This document shows, in pieces, positions 1-7,954 of a stretch of DNA of 23,226 nucleotides. The stretch's first letter is position 1; each line of letters starts with the position of its first letter. Source of the stretch: Candidatus Zixiibacteriota bacterium (GTDB taxonomy: Bacteria > Zixibacteria > MSB-5A5 > GN15 > PGXB01); contig LS998015.1 in NCBI GenBank assembly GCA_900498245.1, positions 2,845,482 through 2,868,707 of the forward strand. Direction: 5' to 3'. The notes under the pieces were generated by a model. The model saw only the letters and a list, made by a program, of their open reading frames with translations, had not been told where the DNA came from and made no database searches. A program made the translations under genes and the position numbers.

Positions 1-759
1 GTCCTGCCCCGACACCCGGATTCCGCAATCCCGGGGAATACGGACCCGCAATCTGGCGTCGGAACCGGAAATATCGGCATCAACTTTCGGTCGGAGATCG
101 CCTAATTTCAGACTTATGTCGCCGTTACGGTCGCTGATCTTGATTTGCTCCAGCGGTATCGATTCCATATTCAGCAGGAGATCGGAATTGTGCCCGCGGC
201 ATTCCAGCCGCAAGGGGGTTTCTTCCGAAAAAGAAATGTTCCAATCGCGGCCGAACCTCCCTCGATTTATGATTACCATGCCGCCGTCCCAGAGGGAACC
301 GCTCTTCAAATTCAGATTAGCGACGCCGTCCTTCTTGTCAAAATCGATTTTTGGTTTTCGTGAAAAACGATTGAAGCGGGCCGAGGCCAGATCGTCGCCG
401 CTACTTATGAACAAATCCGATCGCCCGTGATCGATAGTGGCATCAATTTCCTTAATGGATGGATCGGCGCTTTCTTCCCAGCGATACGACGAGAAATAAT
501 CGTGGAGTCGATCCTGCGATCCGACATCAAAAGCGATATAAACCATGGCCACGACTAAAATCAACGGCGCCAGGTAGGAGATGAACTGCAATTTGCTTTT
601 CAAAAATATTTTCTCGATACCGATAGCAATAAGAATCAGGGGCCACCACATCAACAGCTCTCCCCAGTAGTCCCATGACAGAGCCCCCGAATTATTCAGA
701 AGTAACATTATGCCGACGGCAATAAAGAGTAGTCCCCAACGAAATCGGCTCGGCGTCAT
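1..759 (-). CDS. LiaF/toast-rack-like membrane protein, C-terminus cut by window edge
   Basis: The frame stays open for 253 codons from the ATG at 759 to the left edge, so the C-terminus is missing. Residues about 8-22, 35-50 and 59-74 are hydrophobic, a DUF5668/LiaF-type membrane region of short helices with WW and GI motifs. From about residue 105 the protein turns into alternating beta-type sequence (KEIDATIDHG, ANLNLKSGS, DISLKLGDL) like the DUF4097, toast-rack and LiaF C-terminal domains found outside the membrane. The ATG shares one base with the stop of the PspC gene before it (TAATG), so translation is probably coupled. PspC plus toast-rack proteins usually sense or respond to envelope stress, and the sigma/anti-sigma pair upstream fits that. 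The fold is well supported; the exact role is inferred. Confidence 0.75.
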   Translation of the reverse strand, partial: MTPSRFRWGLLFIAVGIMLLLNNSGALSWDYWGELLMWWPLILIAIGIEKIFLKSKLQFISYLAPLILVVAMVYIAFDVGSQDRLHDYFSSYRWEESADPSIKEIDATIDHGRSDLFISSGDDLASARFNRFSRKPKIDFDKKDGVANLNLKSGSLWDGGMVIINRGRFGRDWNISFSEETPLRLECRGHNSDLLLNMESIPLEQIKISDRNGDISLKLGDLRPKVDADISGSDARLRVRIPRDCGIRVSGQD

Positions 760-1202
760 TACAACACCTCCGCATGTTGCTGATGATTGATATTATTTGC
801 CTCCTTTTTCCCTGCCGTAAAAATTAAAAGCGCGCCCAGAAGCACCAGCACGATGGCCAGGGCGAAACTGAAACCGAACCACCAGAAAAGATGGTCAAGC
901 AGGAAAAGGCCGCCGATGAGTATCAGGATAGCTCCCGGCAGATACCGGGACCAGCCGTTATTATGGGTCGGAGCGGATGAGGCGGCCGTCGGCTCGGACG
1001 GTTCGGCGGCGAATTCGAACGGCTTGCGAGGCATAGCAATCCAGGCTACGATATAAGCTATCAGGCCGACGCCGTGCGCCAGAATCATGAGAAGGAAGAT
1101 AATCCGGATCAAAGTGGGGTCGACATCGAAATAATCCGCCAATCCCCCGCATACCCCGGCAATTTTGCTGTCTACACGAGAACGGTACAATCTTTTTCGC
1201 AT
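759..1202 (-). CDS. PspC domain membrane protein
   Basis: This 147-residue protein has a classic PspC domain at residues 1-60: RLYRSRVDSKIAGVCGG, then a DPTLIR turn and a transmembrane helix ending in AMPRKP. A linker follows (about 61-85). Two more hydrophobic segments (about 86-105 and 108-128) resemble the DUF5668 helices of the next gene, so the two proteins may sit together in the membrane. PspC proteins belong to phage-shock and other envelope-stress systems and act at the cytoplasmic membrane. The ATG at 1202 follows a good ribosome binding site (GGGAGG) about 5 bases upstream. A 67-base gap separates it from the anti-sigma gene, and its stop overlaps the start of the downstream LiaF-like gene. 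No PspA or PspB is visible here. Confidence 0.88.
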   Translation of the reverse strand: MRKRLYRSRVDSKIAGVCGGLADYFDVDPTLIRIIFLLMILAHGVGLIAYIVAWIAMPRKPFEFAAEPSEPTAASSAPTHNNGWSRYLPGAILILIGGLFLLDHLFWWFGFSFALAIVLVLLGALLIFTAGKKEANNINHQQHAEVL

Positions 1203-1269
1203 CGGACCTCCCGTTTGAAAATTAATTCCGTTATCTATGATTGATTTACGGAAGTAATTTAAAAAAGAT

Positions 1270-2448
1270 TCAATTATTGGGGGTCTGCAGGAATCCGAGA
1301 TAGTTTTTGACGAGAATTTTCATTACTATGTCGGAACGGTGCAAGAGGGTCTGAAGGTTAGCGATCATTTCGGTGCGTTCGGACGGATTCGGAGTAAGGC
1401 GGGCAATATTATAGTAGGCATCGGCAAATCCCGCCAGCGTAGTGCGCTGCGACGTTTCCGTTATGCGCGCCTTGGACGCTGATTCATAAATATGACCGTT
1501 TAAGACATTCCCGTAGCGGGCCTCAAGATATTCGAGACGACGACGCCATTCGGCATATGTTTCAAGATTGTTTTCTTTTGAAATCGAGTCGATGGCACTG
1601 GTCCGGCCGTCCGCGGCATAACCGGAGGCTTCTTCCGCCGGGGCGAACGCCCGTGCGGCGGCATCTTTCTCGGCCTTAGGAACGGCCGCCAAATTGATTG
1701 CATTTTGCGTCGGCATCGGTCGTTCTATTTGGCCTAATTTTAAATTTTGCACCGGTTCACTCTTCTTCACCGGCGGCGAAGTTGCGGCCTTTTTATCTGG
1801 AGGCTGCAGATTCTTATCGTGATCAGATAATTGATCCCCCGCGGGCGCCGCCTTTTCGGCGGGAGCGATAAAGTCCTCCTCCGTGAGGGAGACTGTCGTC
1901 TCAGGAGTGAGAGCGGTGCCGGATTTTTTGGCCGGTATCTTTGGCTCTTGAATCGGAGCCTGGGAAGGTTTTGCCGCCCCCGCCATAATTTGCCCCGAAG
2001 TGTCAACCGGCTTTTTTGCCGCCGGTTCGATTTGAATGCTCTTTGCTGCCGGTCTGGCTCCGCGGTCAAATATTACCGATTCAGGATGGGTCACCCGATA
2101 TTCGCGAATTGAAATGAAGGCGACCAGAGCCACTGAGGCCGCCACGGCAGTCCATTTAAAAATCGGTCCCAATTTCCCTTTGCGCGATATGGGGACGATT
2201 TTGGCATTTTCGGCTTGATCGATTCGCTCCAGAATCTTATCCTTCTGGGCCAGCCAAAAGTCATTGTCGCCTTCGAGCATGAAGGACTTCGCTTCATCAT
2301 GCAGGCGCAGGAGATTCTTATAGTACGACACACAATCGGGACACTCTTTTAGATGCGCCGCGACAGTGACCTGCTCGGCCTGATTTAAAAGACCGTCGAT
2401 ATTTCGGCTCAATAGTGGCCGAATCCTGTCACATTTCTTTTCCGTCAT
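1270..2448 (-). CDS. Zinc-finger anti-sigma factor with long extracytoplasmic domain
   Basis: This 392-residue protein starts with a putative zinc-finger anti-sigma (zf-HC2/ZAS) domain: Cys6 and the H32-x3-C36-x2-C39 motif. A single membrane helix follows at about residues 97-114. The remaining 275 residues are on the far side of the membrane and rich in Pro, Ala and Lys to about residue 245. The end (about 285-392) looks helical (EWRRRLEYLEARYG). The ATG overlaps the stop of the ECF sigma gene by 4 bases (ATGA), the usual layout for a cognate pair. The N-terminal domain should hold the sigma factor inactive at the membrane. The long outer domain may sense an envelope signal, but I recognise no known sensor domain in it. 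Confidence 0.85.
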   Translation of the reverse strand: MTEKKCDRIRPLLSRNIDGLLNQAEQVTVAAHLKECPDCVSYYKNLLRLHDEAKSFMLEGDNDFWLAQKDKILERIDQAENAKIVPISRKGKLGPIFKWTAVAASVALVAFISIREYRVTHPESVIFDRGARPAAKSIQIEPAAKKPVDTSGQIMAGAAKPSQAPIQEPKIPAKKSGTALTPETTVSLTEEDFIAPAEKAAPAGDQLSDHDKNLQPPDKKAATSPPVKKSEPVQNLKLGQIERPMPTQNAINLAAVPKAEKDAAARAFAPAEEASGYAADGRTSAIDSISKENNLETYAEWRRRLEYLEARYGNVLNGHIYESASKARITETSQRTTLAGFADAYYNIARLTPNPSERTEMIANLQTLLHRSDIVMKILVKNYLGFLQTPNN

Positions 2449-3053
2449 AGCGAATCTCTCAACATTTCTAACAATTTTTCCCGCGCCCGGTGCAACCGGG
2501 AATCGACCGTGCCCACAGAAATATCGAGACTTCCGGCGATCTCTTCATAACTCATCTCTTCGAAGGTTCTCATTACGAAGACGGATCGGAAGGGAACCGG
2601 AAGAGCCAGAACCGCCTTCATGAAGCGCCTTTCATTCTCTTTCTCAATCATTCTATCGAGCGGATTGGCTCTCGTATCGGGGGTATTCATGACCAATTCC
2701 ACCGATTCCGGATCTTCTATCGGTTTTTCTTTCTCTTCGCGCTTAATTAAATTAAGAGCCAGATTGCGGGCGATTGTTGCCAGCCAGGGGTAAAACGGCC
2801 TTTCCGCGTCAAAATCATTGAGGGCCAGATACCCCTTAACAAACGATTCCTGCACAATATCTTCCGTCACGTCAAATCTTCCTGTCAGCATCGAAATAAA
2901 CCGAAAAAGCCGCTTCTGGTATTTAAGAACAAGCCGCCCATAAGCTTCCTTGTCGCCATCCCGGGCTTCCTCAATATCCCGGCGGTCATCCGGTATTTCA
3001 TTCATACCGGTTACAAACGGAGTCTCTTTTTCTTCCCGGTTTCTTTTATCCAT
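2445..3053 (-). CDS. ECF (RpoE-like) RNA polymerase sigma factor
   Basis: This 202-residue protein has sigma-70 region 2 (AYGRLVLKYQKRLFRFI, then DVTEDIVQESFVKGY and FYPWLATIARNLALN) and region 4 (LPVPFRSVFVMRTFEEMSY, then EEIAGSLDISVGTVDSRLHR). The open frame begins at a GTG at 3080, inside the end of holA. I prefer the ATG at 3053, 11 bases after the holA stop, because the extra nine residues match nothing and the GTG would need a 17-base overlap. Neither start has a strong ribosome binding site. The next gene overlaps by ATGA and encodes the likely anti-sigma factor. The targets are unknown; the PspC and toast-rack genes downstream suggest envelope stress. Confidence 0.9.
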   Translation of the reverse strand: MDKRNREEKETPFVTGMNEIPDDRRDIEEARDGDKEAYGRLVLKYQKRLFRFISMLTGRFDVTEDIVQESFVKGYLALNDFDAERPFYPWLATIARNLALNLIKREEKEKPIEDPESVELVMNTPDTRANPLDRMIEKENERRFMKAVLALPVPFRSVFVMRTFEEMSYEEIAGSLDISVGTVDSRLHRAREKLLEMLRDSL

Positions 3054-3063
3054 TATGTCACTT

Positions 3064-4050
3064 TTATCCGGCCAAGGCACAGATATTAAATATCAATCTC
3101 TCTAAAACCATACTTTCCGGGCGGATATTGTTTCGTAAATCGATGTCTGCGTCGGAGAGGAGCTCCAAAATCTTCTCCAGATCCTCGTTTTCGAAAAAGC
3201 CGGCTTGAGTTCGCAAGGCCTTGATATACATACTCCTTGACTGTTTCCATACCGCGATCGGTTTGCGGTTTTTGATAAGATACAAATCGGCGAAGTGATC
3301 CCCCAGCCAAAAGAGGATGCCGGAGGCCCGTTCCCCCTCTTTGAGATAAAAATTTATTATTTGAAGAGCGCGATCGAATTCCCCCCTGGCGGCGGTATTG
3401 GCCAGTTCATAAATATCAAAGACCTGATAATTGGAGCAAATTTGGGCGATATTTTCTTTCGCCACTTTTCCGCCCGGGCCGATAAAATTTATTAATTTAT
3501 TTATCTCTTCGGTCAGCCCTCCCATGTTGCCGTCGGCGAGCATGGCCAGAATATTTTCGGCGTCGTCATCTATGGTAATCTGGTATTCCCCGAGCATGGT
3601 CTTAATCCGCTTGATTGACAGAACATCGGAAAGGCGGTTGAATTCTACCGCTCCCGTCTTTCCGGCGAGCAATTTGAAGGTTTTTGTATTCCTCTTAGGG
3701 ATTTTTTCCGAAGGACTGGTAAAAATGACTACCCGGTTTGGATCCGGCGGCTGCAGAAGGGCGAGGACTTTTTCAATTTCATCAGGATCAAGGGACTGAA
3801 TATCGGTAATGGTGAAGACCTGGCGCTCCCCCAGCATGGGAAAAACGGCCAGTTCACTCATTACTTCGGATAGGCTCTGCTTGGCCCCTGATAAAATCGA
3901 ATGGTTTACGGCTAATTGCGATTTGGGCAGGAATCTTTTTATGAGAGATTTTTCGGCCTCTTTGATCCGGTAATCTTCCTCGCCGTAAAAATAATAAACG
4001 GGGCGGAATTTGCCCGCTTCCCATTCCTGATTAAGTTCGGCCGGTGTCAC
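3064..4050 (-). CDS. holA: DNA polymerase III delta subunit
   Basis: At 328 residues the length matches HolA. The start PVYYFYGEEDYRIKEAEKSLI is the family signature (YLFYGEE...L..E). The middle FPMLGERQVFTITDIQSLDP also matches, as do the conserved helical segments RIKTMLGEYQITIDDDAENIL and LAMLADGNMGGLTEEINKLI. HolA is the clamp-loader subunit that opens the sliding clamp; it has an AAA+-like fold without a Walker motif. The start codon is GTG, with GGGAG lying unusually close upstream. A 31-base gap separates it from the RNase H-like gene, and the sigma factor gene follows after 11 bases, so the stress-module genes may be partly read from the holA transcript. Confidence 0.9.
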   Translation of the reverse strand: MTPAELNQEWEAGKFRPVYYFYGEEDYRIKEAEKSLIKRFLPKSQLAVNHSILSGAKQSLSEVMSELAVFPMLGERQVFTITDIQSLDPDEIEKVLALLQPPDPNRVVIFTSPSEKIPKRNTKTFKLLAGKTGAVEFNRLSDVLSIKRIKTMLGEYQITIDDDAENILAMLADGNMGGLTEEINKLINFIGPGGKVAKENIAQICSNYQVFDIYELANTAARGEFDRALQIINFYLKEGERASGILFWLGDHFADLYLIKNRKPIAVWKQSRSMYIKALRTQAGFFENEDLEKILELLSDADIDLRNNIRPESMVLERLIFNICALAG

Positions 4051-4081
4051 ACTCCCAAATAACGGAGGCGGCCATCATCTG

Positions 4082-4459
4082 TCAATCAAAAAGGGAACTG
4101 GTGGCGGGGTTGTGATTCGGCGGAACCCAGCCGAGACTGAAATGATATTTTTCCTTGTAATCGAGAGTCTTTTTGAGGAGTTCGGTGAACTCGTAGGCAC
4201 AGACGGCCTTCATATTGACCTGATTGACGAGATCAAGACTATTGCCATAGATTTTCAACGGCTTTCCCCTGAACATTTTAAAATTGAGCTCGACAAATTC
4301 CAGCAGTGTCAATAATGACGCATACTCGGTGTGCAATTTTTCCCCGGCGAAAGGGGCCTTGAAAGAAATGCCGGCTTCGGGAATCGAGAAACAAACCAGC
4401 ATCCCATTATTTCCCGCTCGAGACATCTGACGTTGGTATGAGCCAAAGAATAGTTCCAT
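4082..4459 (-). CDS. Degenerate RNase H-fold protein
   Basis: The 125-residue product follows the pattern of small RNase HI-like (RVT_3) proteins: strand LFFGSY, a central EYASLLTLLEFVEL helix, strand LKIYGNSLDLVNQVN, helix LLKKTLDYKEKY, and the end LGWVPPNHNPA. In active enzymes these spots read DG, E, GDS and N-x-x-AD. Here the acids are G6, E45 (kept), N73 and T120, so three of four catalytic carboxylates appear lost and nuclease activity is unlikely. It may bind nucleic acid or act as a scaffold. I chose the ATG at 4459 because it begins the first strand; a TTG at 4495 would add 12 unrelated residues. No strong ribosome binding site is seen at either. The gene lies just ahead of holA. The fold is a pattern judgement. 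Confidence 0.5.
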   Translation of the reverse strand: MELFFGSYQRQMSRAGNNGMLVCFSIPEAGISFKAPFAGEKLHTEYASLLTLLEFVELNFKMFRGKPLKIYGNSLDLVNQVNMKAVCAYEFTELLKKTLDYKEKYHFSLGWVPPNHNPATSSLFD

Positions 4460-4815
4460 ACCGGGGTATCGGGCAAAGAATATGCCGGCCAACAAAATAA
4501 AGGATTAGTTCTTATTCTGTTCTCTTTCAAACAGATAGCGAAACAAATCGACCGCTTCAATTGTTTAATATGAATAGAGATACACAACTTGGGATTTCCG
4601 CTTCACTCTGGAGGCGTTGTTTTGTCAACGTTGCAGGGAAGCGAAATGGAGCACAAGGGAGTGCCCGATCGGGATACTTGGTAGTTTCCTAGCCCCCTCT
4701 ACCTTTTCCGGTCGCGCTCCCTTTTTTATTATCCGGACTAGAAAATATCATTGCACATTTTAAGTTCCGCTGTATTCTATAAGTGAAGGCAATAGTCAAG
4801 AATCTTGGGGGATAT
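4460..4815. other. Divergent intergenic region, 356 bases, little recognised
   Basis: This gap separates the leftward RNase H-like/holA unit from the rightward dockerin protein gene, so it should carry promoters for both. For the plus strand the best pair I see is TTGCAC (4751-4756), 16 bases, TATTCT (4773-4778); it is only a fair match to consensus. For the minus strand there is a perfect TTGACA (complement of 4623-4628) but no matching -10 box at 16-18 bases. A ribosome binding site GGGGGA sits before the ATG at 4816. No RNA gene, repeat or convincing hairpin was found. Confidence 0.3.
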
Positions 4816-7800
4816 ATGTTCAGGATTTTTATTATTTTTGCGGTCTTGCTATCTATCTCTGCCTCCATTACGAGTACTGAAGCAAGGAATCTATATAATG
4901 GGGTTTCTATTAAGGCGCAATCGCTGCCGGTAACCCGGTTGGAGCAAGTGAGCCAAGGCATGGATTATATGGCGATCAATTGGCCGGTATATATAGGTGT
5001 ACAGCAAACCGGTGCGGTGGACGCCTCATTCAACTGCTATGGCCAATTCGGCCTTGGTCTTATGGGCAGCGGAGTTGATCCGGCGACAGGTTGGCCACAG
5101 GCGTCATTCGTGACTCCACCGGGAAGTGGAACAGAATATCTGTTCGGCGGCGCCATATGGGTGGGCGGGATTGTAGATCAGGACACATTGGTTTCGGTAG
5201 GGGCCGACGGCTGGCAAATTACGATGGAAATGTGGCCGGCGGGGATGCCGCCGCGACCCGCGATAACCAGATTTAATTATATCGCAGATTATTCCATGCG
5301 GGCCGAGTTCTATGATACTTTGACCGATCCAAATTATGTGGAATCTGATCCTATTGACGGGAGGCCTCATAAGCCGCTTAATATTCGGCTGGTCAATCGC
5401 AGTCATATCTGGCAAGCGGACTCTGCAAACGAAATAATATTATATGATTTGGTCATAACCAATATCGGTTCCAGAACCATTGAAAATGGATATTGCGGAT
5501 TTTATTTTGACGGGGATGTCGCCAACAAAATGACGCAATATTCGGGTTATACTGATGATTTAACCGGCGCAATACGGCCGAATGGAATTGCCTATATAAT
5601 TGATAATGATGGTGACACTCTGCAGGGCAATTTTGACCCGGTATATTCACCGACTAAGGCTTTCTGTTACAAGGTCTCGGAATGCTCAACGCCTATAGTT
5701 GACACCAATTATAACTGGTGGATTTCCGATGCTGAAAGTATTTACGATTTTGGTCCCCGGCATAAAGGAACCCCTTCCGATCCGTTTCGGGATTTTGGCG
5801 GATTCCTTGGAACGCCCGAAGGGGATCGAAACAAATATTACATAATGCGCCACAAGGAGTGGGATTATGATGAGGCTTATATAAAGGTCATAGACAGCAT
5901 CGACACTACCTGGGTCTCCCCGCCCGTCTCTGTGGCAGATTATTTCCAGAGAAGCGACATTCGTTTCCTGATATCCGTGGGGCCATTCAACCTTTCTCCC
6001 GGCGAAAGTTATCGAATCGTATATTCCACTTTTACGGCCGACTCAGTCCATCATGTTATTGGCAACTTAAACAACCTCCCCGACCATCCGGAGCAGTATG
6101 AGGCTAATCTTCATCTCGATAAAATTGTAAGGAGCGGCGAAATTGCCGATTCTCTGGCGGGCCTTATTACTGACTGGAATAATCCGATCATAGGTTTAAG
6201 ATCGATATATCGGAACGAAGACTCCGTGGTTATCGAATGGGACCCCTGGGTTTTCGACAATGTTGACGGTTATGAATTGTACTTGTCTCCGGTGTCATAT
6301 GATTCCTTCCCATACCCCGGAGTTGTTCCGCCATGGCTGAAGCCCGAATTTCTCAATGAATATGCAAGCGTGGGAGTAGCGGAACAATTCACCTTTACAG
6401 GCCTCGATCCGGACAAAGTCTATTTTGTCAATGTGGCCAATCGCTCCGGGGGTGATATTGGTGATGCCGGCGTACCAATTTTTGTCAAACAGAGCAAACC
6501 TCTGATTGCCCCGGACGTGAATAATGAATTCATTTTTGCTCGCCCCGGCGATCCGGCCCATGTTGCCTGGCATCCCTTATCGGGCTTCAATATAGATCAT
6601 TATAATATTTATAGGTTTACTGACAGCATTGAGGCGGCGGCCAAATACCTTCCCTTCTATGACAGCGGTTATTGCGCTCAATTTATCACTTCCCGGGATA
6701 CTTTCAATGCATACGGCAGGAATTATTATTACTATGCTATTGCCCCCTTTATTCAGATCGGCTCGAGCGATAGTAATTATGCCGACTATGGCGCGAAAGA
6801 CGGATATTTATATGCTGTCTCTGCGGTGGACAATAATGGGTTTGAATCGCCTTTTTCCAAAAATATTTATTTCAACTGGCGCCAAAGCCGGACCAAAGAT
6901 ATTCTTGTAGTAGTCAACCGTATCAGCAATGCGGTGGATTTGGTAACTTATAAAATCATCAAGGATTTTTATGATTCAGTACTGGCAGGATATGATTATG
7001 ATTTCTTTAATATTACCGACTCCATGAAAAATCCCGTCTGTAGCGGACAGGCGGCACTATGCCTGGACTGGCATGACCTTCTCCCCTATCAATTCGTAAT
7101 AATTGAAGATGGATTTTCAGGGCAATCGGATAATGTCAGTTTCGAAAAGTATGGCCATGCTTATTCGCGTTACCTTGAGTCGGGCGGAAAACTGTGCATT
7201 TTCGGGTCGTTGCTCGATTATATGGGCTTTTCTAATCCATATCAATTTGCACCTGGATTTTATGCTGTCAATAACTCTTTCCTTCAAAAATACTTTGCCA
7301 TCGATTCAGTCTACTGCATCGGTCTTGATTATTATTATTTCAATTCCGCGCCGCCTTATGTGGATTCTCTATTTGGCTTCGTGACCGCCGAAAGCACCTT
7401 GCCGGGAGTTCCCTCTTTATCCTACGACACGACTCGCTATCCTTTTTATGGCATGATGGAGACCTTATGGCCGCACAATACGGCACCCGGGGTTTCAATA
7501 TTTAGACCCCGTGACGACGCCGTAATCACTCATCGTTACAGATCACTCATGCCGGAGAAGTCGCGGCTCGAAAACGGCTGTGCCGGGCTTGAAACCGATG
7601 TGCCGGGAACGAGAACCTATTTGTTCGGATTCCGTTTATGGTATATGAATTACGGTGACGCCCGCAGTCTGATTCAATATATGCTTGAAGACCGGGCTAC
7701 GTCATATGTCTGCGGCGATATAAATAACGACGGTGATTTGAATCTATCCGATATAATTGCGCTTATCAATTACATATATAAAAGTGGATCGGAGCCGAAT

Positions 7801-7944
7801 CCTTATGAAGTGGCCGATATCAACAACCGTGCCGGAATAAATATCATGGATATCGCCTGGTTAATCAATTATTTGTATCATGACGGTCCGACTCCGTCAT
7901 GCCGCCTTTCAAATGATGTAAAATCGATTGGAAATGATAAATGA
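4816..7944 (+). CDS. Large secreted protein with Fn3-like regions and C-terminal dockerin
   Basis: The 1042-residue product begins with a signal peptide (MFRIFIIFAVLLSISAS, cleavage near TEA). I take the ATG at 4816, which has GGGGGA in front, over a GTG at 4783 that would spoil the signal. Two beta-sandwich regions of fibronectin type III character are seen (SVVIEWDPWVFDNVDGYELY, about 480-505, and VAWHPLSGFNIDHYNIYRF, about 580-600). A mixed alpha/beta domain of unclear family follows (about 690-860: DILVVVNRIS, FVIIEDGFSG, ESGGKLCIFGS). The end is a dockerin: GDINNDGDLNLSDIIALINY with a full calcium loop, then a second repeat in which the loop is degenerate (ADINNRAGINIMD). No cohesin is visible in the window. 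It stands alone and converges with the dgt operon, leaving only 10 bases between. Confidence 0.8.
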   Translation: MFRIFIIFAVLLSISASITSTEARNLYNGVSIKAQSLPVTRLEQVSQGMDYMAINWPVYIGVQQTGAVDASFNCYGQFGLGLMGSGVDPATGWPQASFVTPPGSGTEYLFGGAIWVGGIVDQDTLVSVGADGWQITMEMWPAGMPPRPAITRFNYIADYSMRAEFYDTLTDPNYVESDPIDGRPHKPLNIRLVNRSHIWQADSANEIILYDLVITNIGSRTIENGYCGFYFDGDVANKMTQYSGYTDDLTGAIRPNGIAYIIDNDGDTLQGNFDPVYSPTKAFCYKVSECSTPIVDTNYNWWISDAESIYDFGPRHKGTPSDPFRDFGGFLGTPEGDRNKYYIMRHKEWDYDEAYIKVIDSIDTTWVSPPVSVADYFQRSDIRFLISVGPFNLSPGESYRIVYSTFTADSVHHVIGNLNNLPDHPEQYEANLHLDKIVRSGEIADSLAGLITDWNNPIIGLRSIYRNEDSVVIEWDPWVFDNVDGYELYLSPVSYDSFPYPGVVPPWLKPEFLNEYASVGVAEQFTFTGLDPDKVYFVNVANRSGGDIGDAGVPIFVKQSKPLIAPDVNNEFIFARPGDPAHVAWHPLSGFNIDHYNIYRFTDSIEAAAKYLPFYDSGYCAQFITSRDTFNAYGRNYYYYAIAPFIQIGSSDSNYADYGAKDGYLYAVSAVDNNGFESPFSKNIYFNWRQSRTKDILVVVNRISNAVDLVTYKIIKDFYDSVLAGYDYDFFNITDSMKNPVCSGQAALCLDWHDLLPYQFVIIEDGFSGQSDNVSFEKYGHAYSRYLESGGKLCIFGSLLDYMGFSNPYQFAPGFYAVNNSFLQKYFAIDSVYCIGLDYYYFNSAPPYVDSLFGFVTAESTLPGVPSLSYDTTRYPFYGMMETLWPHNTAPGVSIFRPRDDAVITHRYRSLMPEKSRLENGCAGLETDVPGTRTYLFGFRLWYMNYGDARSLIQYMLEDRATSYVCGDINNDGDLNLSDIIALINYIYKSGSEPNPYEVADINNRAGINIMDIAWLINYLYHDGPTPSCRLSNDVKSIGNDK

Positions 7945-7954
7945 AATGGGTCTA

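Noticed and set aside
1226-1253. Inverted repeat TTCCGT...ACGGAA after the anti-sigma gene
   Set aside because: The stem is 6 bases with a 16-base loop and no T-run; too weak to call a terminator.
4783-4815. GTG start for the dockerin protein
   Set aside because: It would put a charged stretch in front of a clean signal peptide, and the ATG at 4816 has its own binding site.
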